Positions 49,762-58,671 of a stretch of DNA of 64,000 nt are shown in pieces (position 1 is the first letter of the stretch; each line of letters opens with the position of its first letter). The position numbers were made by a program, and so were the translations under genes. The notes below the pieces were generated by a model, which saw only the letters and a program-made list of their open reading frames with translations, ran no database searches and was not told the DNA's origin. The DNA is from UBA2386 sp046306335 (GTDB lineage Bacteria > Planctomycetota > UBA1135 > UBA2386): NCBI GenBank assembly GCA_046306335.1, contig JBKDXM010000044.1:1-64000 (forward strand). The letters are read 5' to 3'.

Positions 49762-50163
49762 TCAGTTCGCCGGCACTTCGCCGACGAAGCGATGGCCCTG
49801 CGCTTGCAGCGCCTCACGCGCGGCGGCGAAGCGCGGCGCGGAGACCAGCAGGTAGTCGGTGTCGTAGGTCGAGACCACGAACACCGGTACCGCCGCGTCG
49901 GCGAGCGCGCGGCACAACGCCGCGAGGATGCCGACGCTGGTCATCGGCACGACGCCGACGATGCCGAACGCCACCTTGTCGCGGTCGTGCTGGACGTCGG
50001 CCGGCACGTGCCGCTGCGCGCAGACGACGCTGAGTTCGTGCGCGGTGCGCGAGACGGTGACGAAGCCGCCCTGCGCCCACGCCGGCACGGCGGCGGTCGC
50101 CGGCAGGCGGCAGATGGCGAGGCGCTCGGGGTGCACGGCGAAGTCGAACGTCGGGGCGGTCAT
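49762..50163 (-). CDS. ACT-domain protein
   Basis: A 133-residue soluble protein from ATG 50163. Two ACT-like halves are visible: FAVHPERLAICRLPATAAVPAW then FVTVSRTAHELSVVCAQRHVP in the first, and VAFGIVGVVPMTSVGILAALCRALADAAVPVFVVSTYDTDYLLV in the second, with the ACT glycine turn before the helix. Stand-alone ACT pairs of the COG3603 type bind small ligands, usually amino acids, and may regulate enzymes; no target is apparent. Confidence 0.85.
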   Translation of the reverse strand: MTAPTFDFAVHPERLAICRLPATAAVPAWAQGGFVTVSRTAHELSVVCAQRHVPADVQHDRDKVAFGIVGVVPMTSVGILAALCRALADAAVPVFVVSTYDTDYLLVSAPRFAAAREALQAQGHRFVGEVPAN

Positions 50164-50483
50164 CGCTGCGATCGTCGCGCGCGGCGCGCACGCATGCCAC
50201 GCCGTGGCGGGCGATCGCGTCCAGCGCATGCCGCCGCCGCGCTGCGCGACCGGCGATGGCCGCGGCCGCCGCGCCGCGCGCACGGCGCCGACCGCCGCCC
50301 GCGATCGCACCGATTCGCCGCGGCGTTCGCGTTCGGCCGGAACCACCCGGCGCGTCTCGGGATCGCAAAGCCGACGTCGCGGCGCAGGCCGCGCCCTCGC
50401 GCCACGACGACCGCCGGTATCATCCTGCGCCGTATCGCCCCGGCGACCGCAGTCGCCGCGCCCCGTACCCACGCAACCCAACC
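50164..50483. other. Divergent intergenic region
   Basis: 320 bp between the ACT gene (leftwards) and a secreted-protein gene (rightwards). The only TA-rich hexamer pointing right is TATCAT near 50420, about 60 bases before ATG 50484. Open frames crossing it are Arg/Ala-rich and unconserved. No RNA gene or terminator seen. Confidence 0.4.
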
Positions 50484-51467
50484 ATGCGCTACGCCCTCGC
50501 CTTCACCGTCCTGCTCGCCGCTGCGCCGCTCGCCGCGCAGAACTACTGGTTCCCGAGCAACACGCCGACCACCGGCACCTGCAACGCCATCCCATTCGGG
50601 ACGGCGAGCCTCGGCGGCTTCAGCAACTGCCGCATGCAACTGCGCTTCACCGCCGCCGAGCTCGGCGGCGTGGCCAACCTGATCACCGGGCTGGGCTTCG
50701 CGCCGTGCGGGACCGGCCGCGCCAACTTCGGCGCGCTGCGGGTCGTCGTCGACCACATCCCGGCGCAACAGTCCTTGTCGACGACCTTCGACGCCAACCT
50801 GACGCCGGCGGCCGTCACCGTCCTGGCCGGCGCGAACTACGGCTGGAACGTGACCGCCGACACCTGGAACGAGATCGGCCTGCAGACGTTCTTCGTTTGC
50901 AACGGCGTCGACGACGTGATCGTCGACATCACGACCACCGCCGCGACCTCGCCGGGGAGCTTCCGCCGCGACGTGCGGCCCCGGCTGATCGCCTTCACCG
51001 GAACCGGCCCGGTGCCCGCGACCGGCAGCATCTCGAACACCGGCACGAAGATCGAGGTCAGCATGCTGATGGCGCGCACGTCCTCGCACGGCGCTGGCTG
51101 CGCCGGCGGCAACGGCGTGCCGGCGCTGGGCTTCACCGGCAGCGCGCAGATGGGCGGCGCGATCACGTTCCAGGCGAGCAACGGCCTGCCTGCCGGCATC
51201 GGCCTGCTGGCGTTCGGCTTCACCAACGCCGCGCCGTACCCGTTCGACCTCGGCGTCCTCGGCGCGCCGGGCTGCTCGGCCTACAGCGACCAGTCGGTCA
51301 CCGCGGCGCTGCTGCTCGGCCCGACCGGTGCCGCCGCGCTGCCGTTGGCGATCCCCGCCAACCTCTCGGGCTTCCGCTTCTTCACGCAGTTCGCAGCGCT
51401 CGACCTCGGCGCCAACGCCTTCGGCTTCACGACCAGCAACTACCTCAACGTGCTGACCGGCAACTGA
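50484..51467 (+). CDS. Secreted beta-sandwich protein of unknown function
   Basis: A 327-residue exported protein with signal peptide 1-19 (ending APLAAQN). Residues about 20-180 form a Thr/Gly/Asn-rich beta domain (FPSNTPTTGTCNAIPFGTASLG, ADTWNEIGLQTFFVCNGVDDVIVDITT). The remaining part (about 195-327) is a second beta module that ends in FFTQFAALDLGANAFGFTTSNYLNVLTG. Its close pattern recalls the last segment of the sugar dehydrogenase at 21312-23186. A surface or extracellular structural role is likely; nothing enzymatic is visible. Its 3' end overlaps the convergent MFS gene by 28 bp. Confidence 0.8.
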   Translation: MRYALAFTVLLAAAPLAAQNYWFPSNTPTTGTCNAIPFGTASLGGFSNCRMQLRFTAAELGGVANLITGLGFAPCGTGRANFGALRVVVDHIPAQQSLSTTFDANLTPAAVTVLAGANYGWNVTADTWNEIGLQTFFVCNGVDDVIVDITTTAATSPGSFRRDVRPRLIAFTGTGPVPATGSISNTGTKIEVSMLMARTSSHGAGCAGGNGVPALGFTGSAQMGGAITFQASNGLPAGIGLLAFGFTNAAPYPFDLGVLGAPGCSAYSDQSVTAALLLGPTGAAALPLAIPANLSGFRFFTQFAALDLGANAFGFTTSNYLNVLTGN

Positions 51468-52786
51468 CCGCCGGCGCGCAGCGCGAGCGTCGCCGCCACC
51501 GCGGCGCCGGCGAGCCAGAACGGCGCGCCGGCGCCGAGTTCGTCGTAGGCGAGCCCATAGGCGAGCGGAGCCACCAGCCGCGCGACGCCGCCGAAGGTCT
51601 GCTGCAGGCCCATGTACATGCCGCGCTCCTCCTTGGGCACGACCTTGCTGAGCAGCGCGGTGACGCACGGGAACGTCAGCGCCATGCCGACCGGCAGCAG
51701 CGCGGTCGCGGCGGCGAGTGCTGGCAGCGAGCCGGTCGCCGGGATCGCGGCGAGGCCGGCGGCGAGCAGCACGATGCCGACGCGCGACAGCCGCGCCTCG
51801 CCGAGCGCATCCACGGCGCGGCCGAGCAGCAGCGTGCGCGCGAGCACCGACAGCGCGCCGATGTACATGAAGTACCAGCCGATCGTGTGCTCGGTGACGC
51901 CGAAGCGCGCGCCGAGGAACAGCACGAGCGTCGGGTTGACGCCCTGTGCGGCGCCGATCGCGATCGCATAGGTCAGGATCAGGCGCGAGGCCGGCAGCCG
52001 CGGCTGCGCCAGCACCAGCCGCACCGCCGCGCCGGGCGTCGTCGCCGGCTTGGCCTTGGGCTGCTGGTCCTGCGACTCGGGCAGGAAGCGCCACGCGAAC
52101 ACGACGTTGAGCGCGCACAGCAGTGCTGCGAGCACGCCGGGCGCGGCGCGGCCGAGCGTCTGCGCGCCGTCTTGCGGCGACAGGTCGAGTTCGCCGAAGC
52201 CGATCGCCGCCGAACCGAGCACCGGCCCGAAGGCGACGCCGAGGTTGGTCGCCGCCGACAGCCAGCCGAGCGCCTTGGCGCGCTGCTCGGACGGCACGGC
52301 GTCGGCGACGTAGGCCTGGATGACGCCGACGGTGCCGCCGCCCGCGCCCTGCACGAGCCGCGACAGCACCAGCAGCCACAGCGACTCGGCGAAGCCGAAC
52401 AGCAGGAACGCCGCCGACGACGCCGCGAGCGCGACCATCAGCGCCGGCCGGCGGCCAAAGCGATCCGAGAAACGCCCCCACCACGGCGCGCTGAGCAACT
52501 GCGCGACGGTGAACGAGATGACGACGAGCCCGGTCAGCGCGCCCTCGCCGATCGGCACGCCCAACAGCGTCGATCCGGCGCCGAGCTGCCGGACGTAGAA
52601 CGGCAGGATCGGCAGCACCATGAACAGGCCGACCATGTCGAGGAAGGCCGCCGCCATCAGCACGAGCAGCTTGCCCGGCACCTGCCGCAGTTCGCGGCCG
52701 ACGACCAGCAGCAGCACGGCGGCGAGCCCCGCCAGCGCCCAGCCGACGGCCGGGTCGAGCGCGAGCGTCTCCTCCTGGGCCAGCAT
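51440..52786 (-). CDS. MFS transporter (TetA-like drug/metabolite antiporter)
   Basis: A 448-residue major-facilitator protein with 12 predicted membrane helices after an N-terminal extra helix (WALAGLAAVLLLVVG). Motif A appears as GRFSDRFGRRPALM between helices two and three. GLFMVLPILPFYVRQLGA, LVQGAGGGTVGVIQAYVAD and GWLSAATNLGVAFGPVLGS match the TetA-type drug:H+ antiporter branch. The second half repeats the fold (LFLGARFGVTEHTIGWYFMYIG, KEERGMYMGLQQTFGG). Substrate unknown. It ends inside the 3' end of the opposite gene, with its start 39 bp after the deoxyhypusine-synthase-like gene. Confidence 0.9.
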   Translation of the reverse strand: MLAQEETLALDPAVGWALAGLAAVLLLVVGRELRQVPGKLLVLMAAAFLDMVGLFMVLPILPFYVRQLGAGSTLLGVPIGEGALTGLVVISFTVAQLLSAPWWGRFSDRFGRRPALMVALAASSAAFLLFGFAESLWLLVLSRLVQGAGGGTVGVIQAYVADAVPSEQRAKALGWLSAATNLGVAFGPVLGSAAIGFGELDLSPQDGAQTLGRAAPGVLAALLCALNVVFAWRFLPESQDQQPKAKPATTPGAAVRLVLAQPRLPASRLILTYAIAIGAAQGVNPTLVLFLGARFGVTEHTIGWYFMYIGALSVLARTLLLGRAVDALGEARLSRVGIVLLAAGLAAIPATGSLPALAAATALLPVGMALTFPCVTALLSKVVPKEERGMYMGLQQTFGGVARLVAPLAYGLAYDELGAGAPFWLAGAAVAATLALRAGGQLPVSTLR

Positions 52787-52825
52787 GGCGGGGATGGGCG
52801 GCCGCGGAGGCCGCCCGCGCGGCGG

Positions 52826-53863
52826 TCAGCGCGCCAGCGACTTGGCGTGGTGCTTCTTCGCCTGCTTGATCAGCGCGTCCGCGGCCTTCGGGTCCGACTG
52901 GCACTCCAGCAGCGCCTGCAGCATCAGCGGGGCGACGATCGTGGCGTCGGACTCGACGACGAACATCGGCGTGTCCTCGGTCAGCTTGTCCCAGGTGATC
53001 TTCTCGTTGGGCGTCGCGCCGGAGTAGCTGCCGTACGACGTCGTCGAGTCGCTGATCTGGCAGAAGTACGCCCACGGGCGGACCTTCTCCTGCAGGTCGT
53101 ACTTGATCGACGGCACCACGCAGATCGGGAAGTCGCCGGCGATGCCGCCGCCGATCTGGAAGAAGCCGATGCCCTTGCCCTGCGACAGGCGGCGGTAGTC
53201 GTCGTACAGCTGCGCCATGTACTCGATGCCGCTCTTGACGATCGAGGCGCTGCACTCGCCGAGCTTGACGTGGCTCGCGAAGATGTTGCCGAACGTCGAG
53301 TCCTCGTGGCCGGGGACGACGATCGGCAGGTTCTTCTCGGCCGCGGCGAGCAACCAGCAGTCGTCCTTGTTGCCCTCGTGGAGCTTGGCCGGCAGGCGCT
53401 TGACGAGGTCGTAGAAGTACTCGTGCCAGAAGCGGCGCTCGCCCTTCTTGGTCGCCTCGACCCACATCGGCACGAGGATCTTCTCGACGGCGCGGAAGGC
53501 CTCGTCCTCGGGGATGCTCGTGTCGGTGACGCGGCGCATCCGCTGCTCGAGGATCTTGGTGTCGTCGTGCTTGGTGAAGTAGCGGTACTCCGGGAAGTCC
53601 TTGTAGGAGTGGTGCGCGACCAGCCGGAACAGCGACTCCTCCAGGTTGGCGCCGGTCACCGACAGGCCGTGGACCAGGCCGCTGCGGATCGCCGGCGCGA
53701 GCGTGATGCCGAGCTGCGCCGACGACATGGCGCCGGCGACTGCCCAGTACATGCGGCCGCCGCTGCGGACGTGCTCCCAGTAGGCGTACGTCGCGTCGCG
53801 CAGTTGGCGCGAGTTGAAGTTCTTGTAGTTGCGCGTGACGAACTCGAGGATCGGGAGCGGCAT
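52826..53863 (-). CDS. Deoxyhypusine synthase-family protein
   Basis: A 345-residue NAD-dependent enzyme of the deoxyhypusine/homospermidine synthase family, from ATG 53863. Landmarks: MYWAVAGAMSSAQLGITLAPAIRSGLVHGLSVTGANLEESLF near the N-terminus and GIGFFQIGGGIAGDFP for NAD binding. The C-terminal SGATPNEKITWDKL carries Lys293, matching the lysine that holds the aminobutyl group. Archaeal and eukaryotic relatives modify translation factor eIF5A; bacteria have no eIF5A, and bacterial members are thought to act on polyamines. No polyamine genes lie nearby. A complete enzyme is expected. Confidence 0.92.
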   Translation of the reverse strand: MPLPILEFVTRNYKNFNSRQLRDATYAYWEHVRSGGRMYWAVAGAMSSAQLGITLAPAIRSGLVHGLSVTGANLEESLFRLVAHHSYKDFPEYRYFTKHDDTKILEQRMRRVTDTSIPEDEAFRAVEKILVPMWVEATKKGERRFWHEYFYDLVKRLPAKLHEGNKDDCWLLAAAEKNLPIVVPGHEDSTFGNIFASHVKLGECSASIVKSGIEYMAQLYDDYRRLSQGKGIGFFQIGGGIAGDFPICVVPSIKYDLQEKVRPWAYFCQISDSTTSYGSYSGATPNEKITWDKLTEDTPMFVVESDATIVAPLMLQALLECQSDPKAADALIKQAKKHHAKSLAR

Positions 53864-53972
53864 ACGGGCGCGGTTCTTTATCACAGCGTCGTCGGGGATG
53901 CGCGCTCGCGGCGGGCAGAACGGCGCGCGCGGCGTGGATCGTCCGCGGATCGTCCGCGGTGGTCCGCGGTGG

Positions 53973-54959
53973 TCAGAGGTGCACGACGAGCCCGGGTACG
54001 CGGCGGCCGAGTTCGCGCAGGCGTGCTGCGGTCTCGACGAGCGCGCCGTCGGCGACCGGCGCGGCGAAGCGGTGCAGCTTGCGCAGCCCGAAGGCCGACG
54101 ACACGCCGGTCCACTCGGCGAGCGCGCGCTCGGCGAGGGCGAGCAGCGCTTCGTCGTCGGCATCGGCGGCCTCGGGGCCGGCGAGTTCGACGCGCCAGAG
54201 GCACCGACCCGGCTGGGCACGGCCAGGGAACACCTGCGAACAAGCGATCGCCTCGCGCACCGGACCCGGCAGGTCGTCGGCGGCGAGGATGCCGGAGCCG
54301 AACGAAGCGTCGGCGGGCCGGGTGTCGCCGCCGAGGAAGGCGAACGCCGCCGGGCTGGCGGTGATGCGGTTGGCGGTGGCCGGCAGCGCGGGATCGCAGC
54401 CGCCGAGCAGCGCGCCGGCAACGGCGGCGGGCAAGGCGACGTGCACGCTGCGCGCCGTGAGTTCGGTCGGCACCTCGCCGCCGAGCAGCACGCGAAACCC
54501 GCCGCCGGCGGCCGCCGGCGCAATGGCCGTGACCGGCCGGCCCAGGCGCAGCGCCGGGCCCAGCGCGCGGCGGCAGGCCTGCGGCAGTTCTTCGTTGCCG
54601 GTGCGGAAGGTCAGCGGCTCAGGGTCGACTGGCGCCGGCAGGTTGCCGGCCGGAGTGCGCAGCCAGCCGGCGCGCGCCGCTGGCAGGCAGGGCAGCGGGC
54701 TCGGGGCCTGCGGCAGCATGGCGAGCAGCGGCGCGAGGTCGGCGGCGGCGAAGGCGAACGGGCCGAGTTCGCAGACGTAGCCGTTGGTGCGCTGGGTGCG
54801 GATCGAACCGCCGGGGGCCGGCGCGGCGTCGACGACGAGCAGGCGGGGTGGCACAGCGGTCGAGGCCGCGGCGGCCGCGCGCAGGCGCAGGGCGGCGGCC
54901 AAACCGCGCCCGCCAGCGCCGAGGACGAGCGCGTCGAAGTCGTTGTCGAGATTGGACAT
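53973..54959 (-). CDS. Protoporphyrinogen-oxidase-like flavoprotein, C-terminally short
   Basis: A 328-residue FAD enzyme. The N-terminal Rossmann motif is clear (LVLGAGGRGLAAALRL, Gly14-Gly19; then RLLVVDAAPAPGGSIRT). RTNGYVCELGPFAFAAAD and the closing FGLRKLHRFAAPVADGALVE are like HemG/HemY-type protoporphyrinogen oxidases. The family normally runs to about 450 residues and ends with a GLFLAGN...G..I..C-type FAD motif; here the chain stops at RVPGLVVHL, exactly where that motif should start. The following 109 bp hold no frame restoring it. So the gene appears truncated and may be inactive, or it belongs to a short variant lacking this segment. Confidence 0.78.
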   Translation of the reverse strand: MSNLDNDFDALVLGAGGRGLAAALRLRAAAAASTAVPPRLLVVDAAPAPGGSIRTQRTNGYVCELGPFAFAAADLAPLLAMLPQAPSPLPCLPAARAGWLRTPAGNLPAPVDPEPLTFRTGNEELPQACRRALGPALRLGRPVTAIAPAAAGGGFRVLLGGEVPTELTARSVHVALPAAVAGALLGGCDPALPATANRITASPAAFAFLGGDTRPADASFGSGILAADDLPGPVREAIACSQVFPGRAQPGRCLWRVELAGPEAADADDEALLALAERALAEWTGVSSAFGLRKLHRFAAPVADGALVETAARLRELGRRVPGLVVHL

Positions 54960-54975
54960 GCGCTCCGGAAATGGC

Positions 54976-55000
54976 CGGAGGCGGGCACTGCCCGCCTCCG
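54976..55000 (-). terminator. Strong hairpin after the porin gene
   Basis: An 11-bp perfect inverted repeat (CGGAGGCGGGC / GCCCGCCTCCG) with a 3-base loop lies 41 bp beyond the porin stop on the minus strand, between it and the next start at 54959. It is followed by ATTTCC rather than a full T-run, so termination efficiency is uncertain, but it is the strongest stem seen between genes here. Confidence 0.6.
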
Positions 55001-55041
55001 CGTCCTACGCGATCAGGATCGCGTCGTGGGGTTGGTGTTGC

Positions 55042-56238
55042 TCAGAACACCAGCTGGAACGCGATGCCGAGGATGTAGTCGGTCGTGTCGGTGGTGCCGG
55101 TCGCTTCCGGCTCGTTGTCGCGCTTGGTCAGCTCCAGCTGCGTCTTGCAGTTGTGGCCGTGGTACAGCGCGTTGACGACGACCGAGATGTCCGTGATCTC
55201 GGTGCCCGTCGCCGCAACCGCCAGGTCCGTCGTGTCGACGAAGCTGTAGCGCAGGCCGACGGCCCACTGCACGCCGGAGTCCCCGGACTTGCCGAGGGCG
55301 TAGGTGCCCTGCAGGTAGTAGCCGTTGACGTCGGCGCTGGTCGCGACGTTGTCCGTGTCGGCGCTCGAGTCGAACCACTCACCCATGACCTGGAAGCCCT
55401 GGATGCTCCACGCCGTGTTGACGTTGATCACGGCCGTCTCGACGTCGGCGCTGGCCGGATTGCCGGCAACCGACTTCGTGTTGTCCATGCCGTAGCCGGC
55501 GCCGATCGTGCCCTTCAGGTTGCGATCGCCGTCGCGCAGGTCGCCCTGCTGCCACCACTCACGGCCACCGGCACCGAAGTAGTCGCCGAGGACGTCGAAG
55601 TTGGCCGTCGCGACGAGGCCGAGCTCGGCGTCATCGTTGGCCGTCTCCTCGTTGCCGAGGCCGTTGATCAGGCCGATCGACCAGCGCAACTTGCTGTCAA
55701 GGTTCGTGCCCATCAGCCACGCGCCGCGGGTACGGGCGTTGTCGACGCCGCTGCCGTCCGAGAACCTCTGCGATGCGCCCGACCGCTCGGTGAACATCGT
55801 GCCGCGGATCGTGCCCGTGTTCTCCAGGCCGAGCTGGGTCTTGCCCTGGCCCATGCGGACGCCGACGCCGTCGGCGAAGTTCCAGTGGACGTAGGCGTCG
55901 CGGACGATGCTGTCCGAGCCGTCGTCCTGGTAGTCGACCTGCAGGACGTAGTTGATGTTCTTGTTGAAGGCGTGGCCGCGCAGCAGCGTGCGGGTACGCG
56001 GAACGTCGAAGCCGTTGTCGTCCTTGCCGAGGTCGTCGTTGGTACGCTCGTTCTGCGTGTACGCCCAACGCGCCTGGACGAAGTTCAGCATGTTGATGCC
56101 GAACTGGTCGCCGCCGTCGTAGGTGATGCCGCTGCCCGCCTTGGCGCTCCAGCCGCCGGCGGGCTTCTCACCCTGCGCGACGAGGAGGGACGACGAGACG
56201 GCGAAAGCCAGGAGACCGTACGTGATCGACTTGCTCAT
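55042..56238 (-). CDS. Outer-membrane porin (phosphate-selective OprO/OprP-like)
   Basis: A 398-residue beta-barrel protein. Signal peptide 1-22 (SSSLLVAQGE). Alternating strands rich in Gly, Asp, Asn and aromatic residues run the whole length, e.g. INMLNFVQARWAYTQNERTND, YVLQVDYQDDGSDSIVRDAYVHWN and VGVRMGQGKTQLGLENT, the latter typical of OprO/OprP. The last residues IAFQLVF end in Phe, the usual outer-membrane assembly signal. It has a proper leader with ribosome site (GGGAGGAG, complement of 56253-56260), a promoter-like TAGGCA, a downstream hairpin, and less extreme codon choice than its neighbours. All point to high expression. Confidence 0.93.
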   Translation of the reverse strand: MSKSITYGLLAFAVSSSLLVAQGEKPAGGWSAKAGSGITYDGGDQFGINMLNFVQARWAYTQNERTNDDLGKDDNGFDVPRTRTLLRGHAFNKNINYVLQVDYQDDGSDSIVRDAYVHWNFADGVGVRMGQGKTQLGLENTGTIRGTMFTERSGASQRFSDGSGVDNARTRGAWLMGTNLDSKLRWSIGLINGLGNEETANDDAELGLVATANFDVLGDYFGAGGREWWQQGDLRDGDRNLKGTIGAGYGMDNTKSVAGNPASADVETAVINVNTAWSIQGFQVMGEWFDSSADTDNVATSADVNGYYLQGTYALGKSGDSGVQWAVGLRYSFVDTTDLAVAATGTEITDISVVVNALYHGHNCKTQLELTKRDNEPEATGTTDTTDYILGIAFQLVF

Positions 56239-56727
56239 GCGTGGTTTTGGAACTCCTCCCTTACGGGATGCCTAGGGTGGGCGACTCGTTCGTGCGGCGG
56301 CGGACGGGGGAGTCCGTTTGGTTGTTGCCGCACTCAGAACCGCCCAAGTGCCCCATCACCCTAGAAAGCCACCGTCGCCGCCGTCAAACCAGTTCTCCAC
56401 CAAAGGTCCGATGCCACCGGACGATTGTGGAAAAGTGGGGAATGCCCCGCTGGCCTCGCCGACCATCCAACCGGTTTGTGCAAACGGCGTCAAAACCGCC
56501 GAAAGGACGCGCTACTCGCGCAAACCAGGCCGCCATGCCTCGCCAGCGCAACCGTCGCTGGCGGGCCCGGCCCGACGGCCCGGCGGCGGCGAAAAAAAGT
56601 GGCCGCGTCATCGAACTTTCTTCGCCAGTCCGGGCCGTCGTGGTACCGATGAAGGCCCGGAAGTGCCCATGCGATGGCCCCGATCGGGGCCTGATTCGCC
56701 CAAACCGGAGCACGGTTCGCCGTCGCC
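56239..56727. promoter_or_regulatory. Long divergent intergenic region before porin and oxidoreductase
   Basis: A 489-bp gap, noticeably less GC-rich than coding DNA. Porin side: ribosome site at 56253-56260 and TAGGCA (complement of 56269-56274) 30 bases before the start. A run of seven A residues lies near 56592. The frames crossing it are unconserved Arg/Gly-rich peptides. No riboswitch or RNA fold was recognised, but the length and composition leave room for regulatory sites. Confidence 0.45.
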
Positions 56728-58671
56728 ATGACGACCCAGATCCTGCATACGACCTGCAATCGCGACTGCCCGGATGCCTGCGGCATCCGCGCCGTCGTCG
56801 AAGACGGCAAGGTCACGCAACTCACTGGCCAGAAAGAACATCCGGTAACTCAGGGGTTCTTGTGTTACCGCACGAGCCACTTCCCGGAGCTCGCCGCCTC
56901 GGCGCAGCGGCTGCGGCAGCCGCTGGTGCGCAAGGATGGCGTCCTGCAGCCGGCGTCGTGGGACGAAGCGCTGACGCTGATCGCACAACGACTGCTGCAA
57001 ATCCGCGCCGAATCAGGACCTGCGGCGATCTTCCACTACCGATCCGGCGGCTCGCTCGGGATCCTGAAGCACCTGACCGACCTGTTCTTCGACCAGTTCG
57101 GCCCGTGCACGGGCAAGGTCGGCGACATCTGCTCGGGCGCTGGCGAGGCCGCGCAGCAGGCGGACCTCGGCGTCAGCGACAGCAACGACCTGTTCGACCT
57201 GCTGCACAGCCAGCACATCGTGCTGTGGGGCAAGAACCCGGCGGTCAGCAACACGCACCTCGTGCCGGTGCTGCGCGACGCCAAGCAGGCTGGGGCCCAG
57301 GTGGTGTTGATCGACCCGATCCACCACAAGTCGGCGGGCCTCGCCGACGAACGGCTGGCGCTCGCGCCCGGCCGCGACCTCGAACTCGCCCTCGGCGTCG
57401 CCCGCTGCCTGTTCGACACTGGCAAGGTGGCCGCCGACGCGGCGGCGTTCTGCGACGGCGTCGCGGCCTTCCAGCAACTCGCCGCCGCGCGCACGGTCGC
57501 CGAGTGGGCGACGCTGGCCGACGTGCCGGAAGCTGCCGTGCGCGCGCTCGCGGCCCGCTTCGCCGACGGCCCGACGGCGATCCTCGTCGGCTGGGGCATG
57601 CAGCGCCGCCAGCGCGGTGGCGCCATCGTGCGCGCCCTCGACGCGCTGTGCGCGCTGTCGGGCAACCTGTTCCGCTCGGGCGGCGGCGTGTCGTTCTACT
57701 TCCGCCGCCGCAAGGCGTTCCAGCCGTTCGGGCCCAAGGTCACGCCGCCGCGCGTGGTGCGCGAGCCGCTGCTCGGCCAGGACCTGCTGGCCGCGCGCGA
57801 TCCGCAGATCCGCTGCCTCTGGGTCACGGCCGGCAACCCGGTCGCCATGCTGCCCGACGCCGCGACCGTGGCGCGGGCGATCGAACAGACCGAATTCGTC
57901 GTCGTCGCCGACTGCCTGCTGACCGACACCGCGCGCCGCGCCCACGTCGTGCTGCCGGTGCCGACCCTGCTGGAGGACAGCGACCTGCTCGGCGCTTACG
58001 GCCACCACTGGCTCGCCGAGTCGCGGCCGGTGGTGCCGATGCCGCCCGAGGTCCGGCACGAGGTGACGATCTTCCAGGACCTCGCCAAGCGCGTCGGCCT
58101 CACCAGCTTCCCGCAGGAGCCGATCGACCAGCTCAAGCGGCATGCCCTCGCCGGCGTCGCCGGCCAGGGCGCTGGCCTGGAGTCGCTGCGCAAGCACGGC
58201 GCCGTGCGCAGCCCGGTCGCCGACGAGGTGCTGTTCCCGCACGGGCGGGTGCTGACCGCCACCGGCCGGGTGCAGTTGCTCGACCGCGCGCCGCCGCCGC
58301 CCGACCTGCCGGCACCGCCGGCGCGCACCGGCGCATCGGCGCCGCTGTGGCTGTTCTCCAACTCGACCGAGAAGAGCCAGGCCTCGCAGTGGGCCGGCAA
58401 GGGCCTCGGCGAGCGCCTGTGGGTCGCCGTCCACCCCGACGCCGTGCCGGGCATCGCCGACGGCGGCAAGGTACGCATCGAGAGCGTCGCCGGGTCGCTC
58501 GCGGCCGAGGTGCGGCACGATCCGGCGCAGCGCCGCGACGTCGCCATCGTGCCCAAGGGCGGCCACTTCGACCGCGGCCAGAGCGCCAACGCCATCATCC
58601 CGGCGGTCGCCACCGACCTCGGGCTCGGCGCGGCCTACCTCGACTGCCTCGTGCGCATCGTGCCGGAATGA
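56728..58671 (+). CDS. Molybdopterin-dependent oxidoreductase (formate-dehydrogenase-like)
   Basis: A 647-residue bis-MGD enzyme of the DMSO-reductase family. A [4Fe-4S] cluster site is formed by Cys10, Cys14, Cys18 and Cys46 (TTCNRDCPDACGI, GFLCYR). MGD-binding stretches include IFHYRSGGSLG, IVLWGKNPAVSNTHLVPVL, VVLIDPIHHKSAGLAD, WGMQRRQRGGAIVRALDALCALSGNLFR and CLWVTAGNPVAM. The C-terminal domain (from about 540, LWLFSNSTEKSQASQWAGKG) completes the fold. The length is shorter than typical formate dehydrogenase and no membrane or Fe-S partner subunit is encoded nearby. Substrate unknown. The stop overlaps the next start as ATGA. Confidence 0.92.
   Translation: MTTQILHTTCNRDCPDACGIRAVVEDGKVTQLTGQKEHPVTQGFLCYRTSHFPELAASAQRLRQPLVRKDGVLQPASWDEALTLIAQRLLQIRAESGPAAIFHYRSGGSLGILKHLTDLFFDQFGPCTGKVGDICSGAGEAAQQADLGVSDSNDLFDLLHSQHIVLWGKNPAVSNTHLVPVLRDAKQAGAQVVLIDPIHHKSAGLADERLALAPGRDLELALGVARCLFDTGKVAADAAAFCDGVAAFQQLAAARTVAEWATLADVPEAAVRALAARFADGPTAILVGWGMQRRQRGGAIVRALDALCALSGNLFRSGGGVSFYFRRRKAFQPFGPKVTPPRVVREPLLGQDLLAARDPQIRCLWVTAGNPVAMLPDAATVARAIEQTEFVVVADCLLTDTARRAHVVLPVPTLLEDSDLLGAYGHHWLAESRPVVPMPPEVRHEVTIFQDLAKRVGLTSFPQEPIDQLKRHALAGVAGQGAGLESLRKHGAVRSPVADEVLFPHGRVLTATGRVQLLDRAPPPPDLPAPPARTGASAPLWLFSNSTEKSQASQWAGKGLGERLWVAVHPDAVPGIADGGKVRIESVAGSLAAEVRHDPAQRRDVAIVPKGGHFDRGQSANAIIPAVATDLGLGAAYLDCLVRIVPE

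Noticed and set aside
56384..56713. A 109-residue minus-strand ORF in the long intergenic region
   Set aside because: No ribosome site, no recognisable domain, and composition like translated non-coding DNA.
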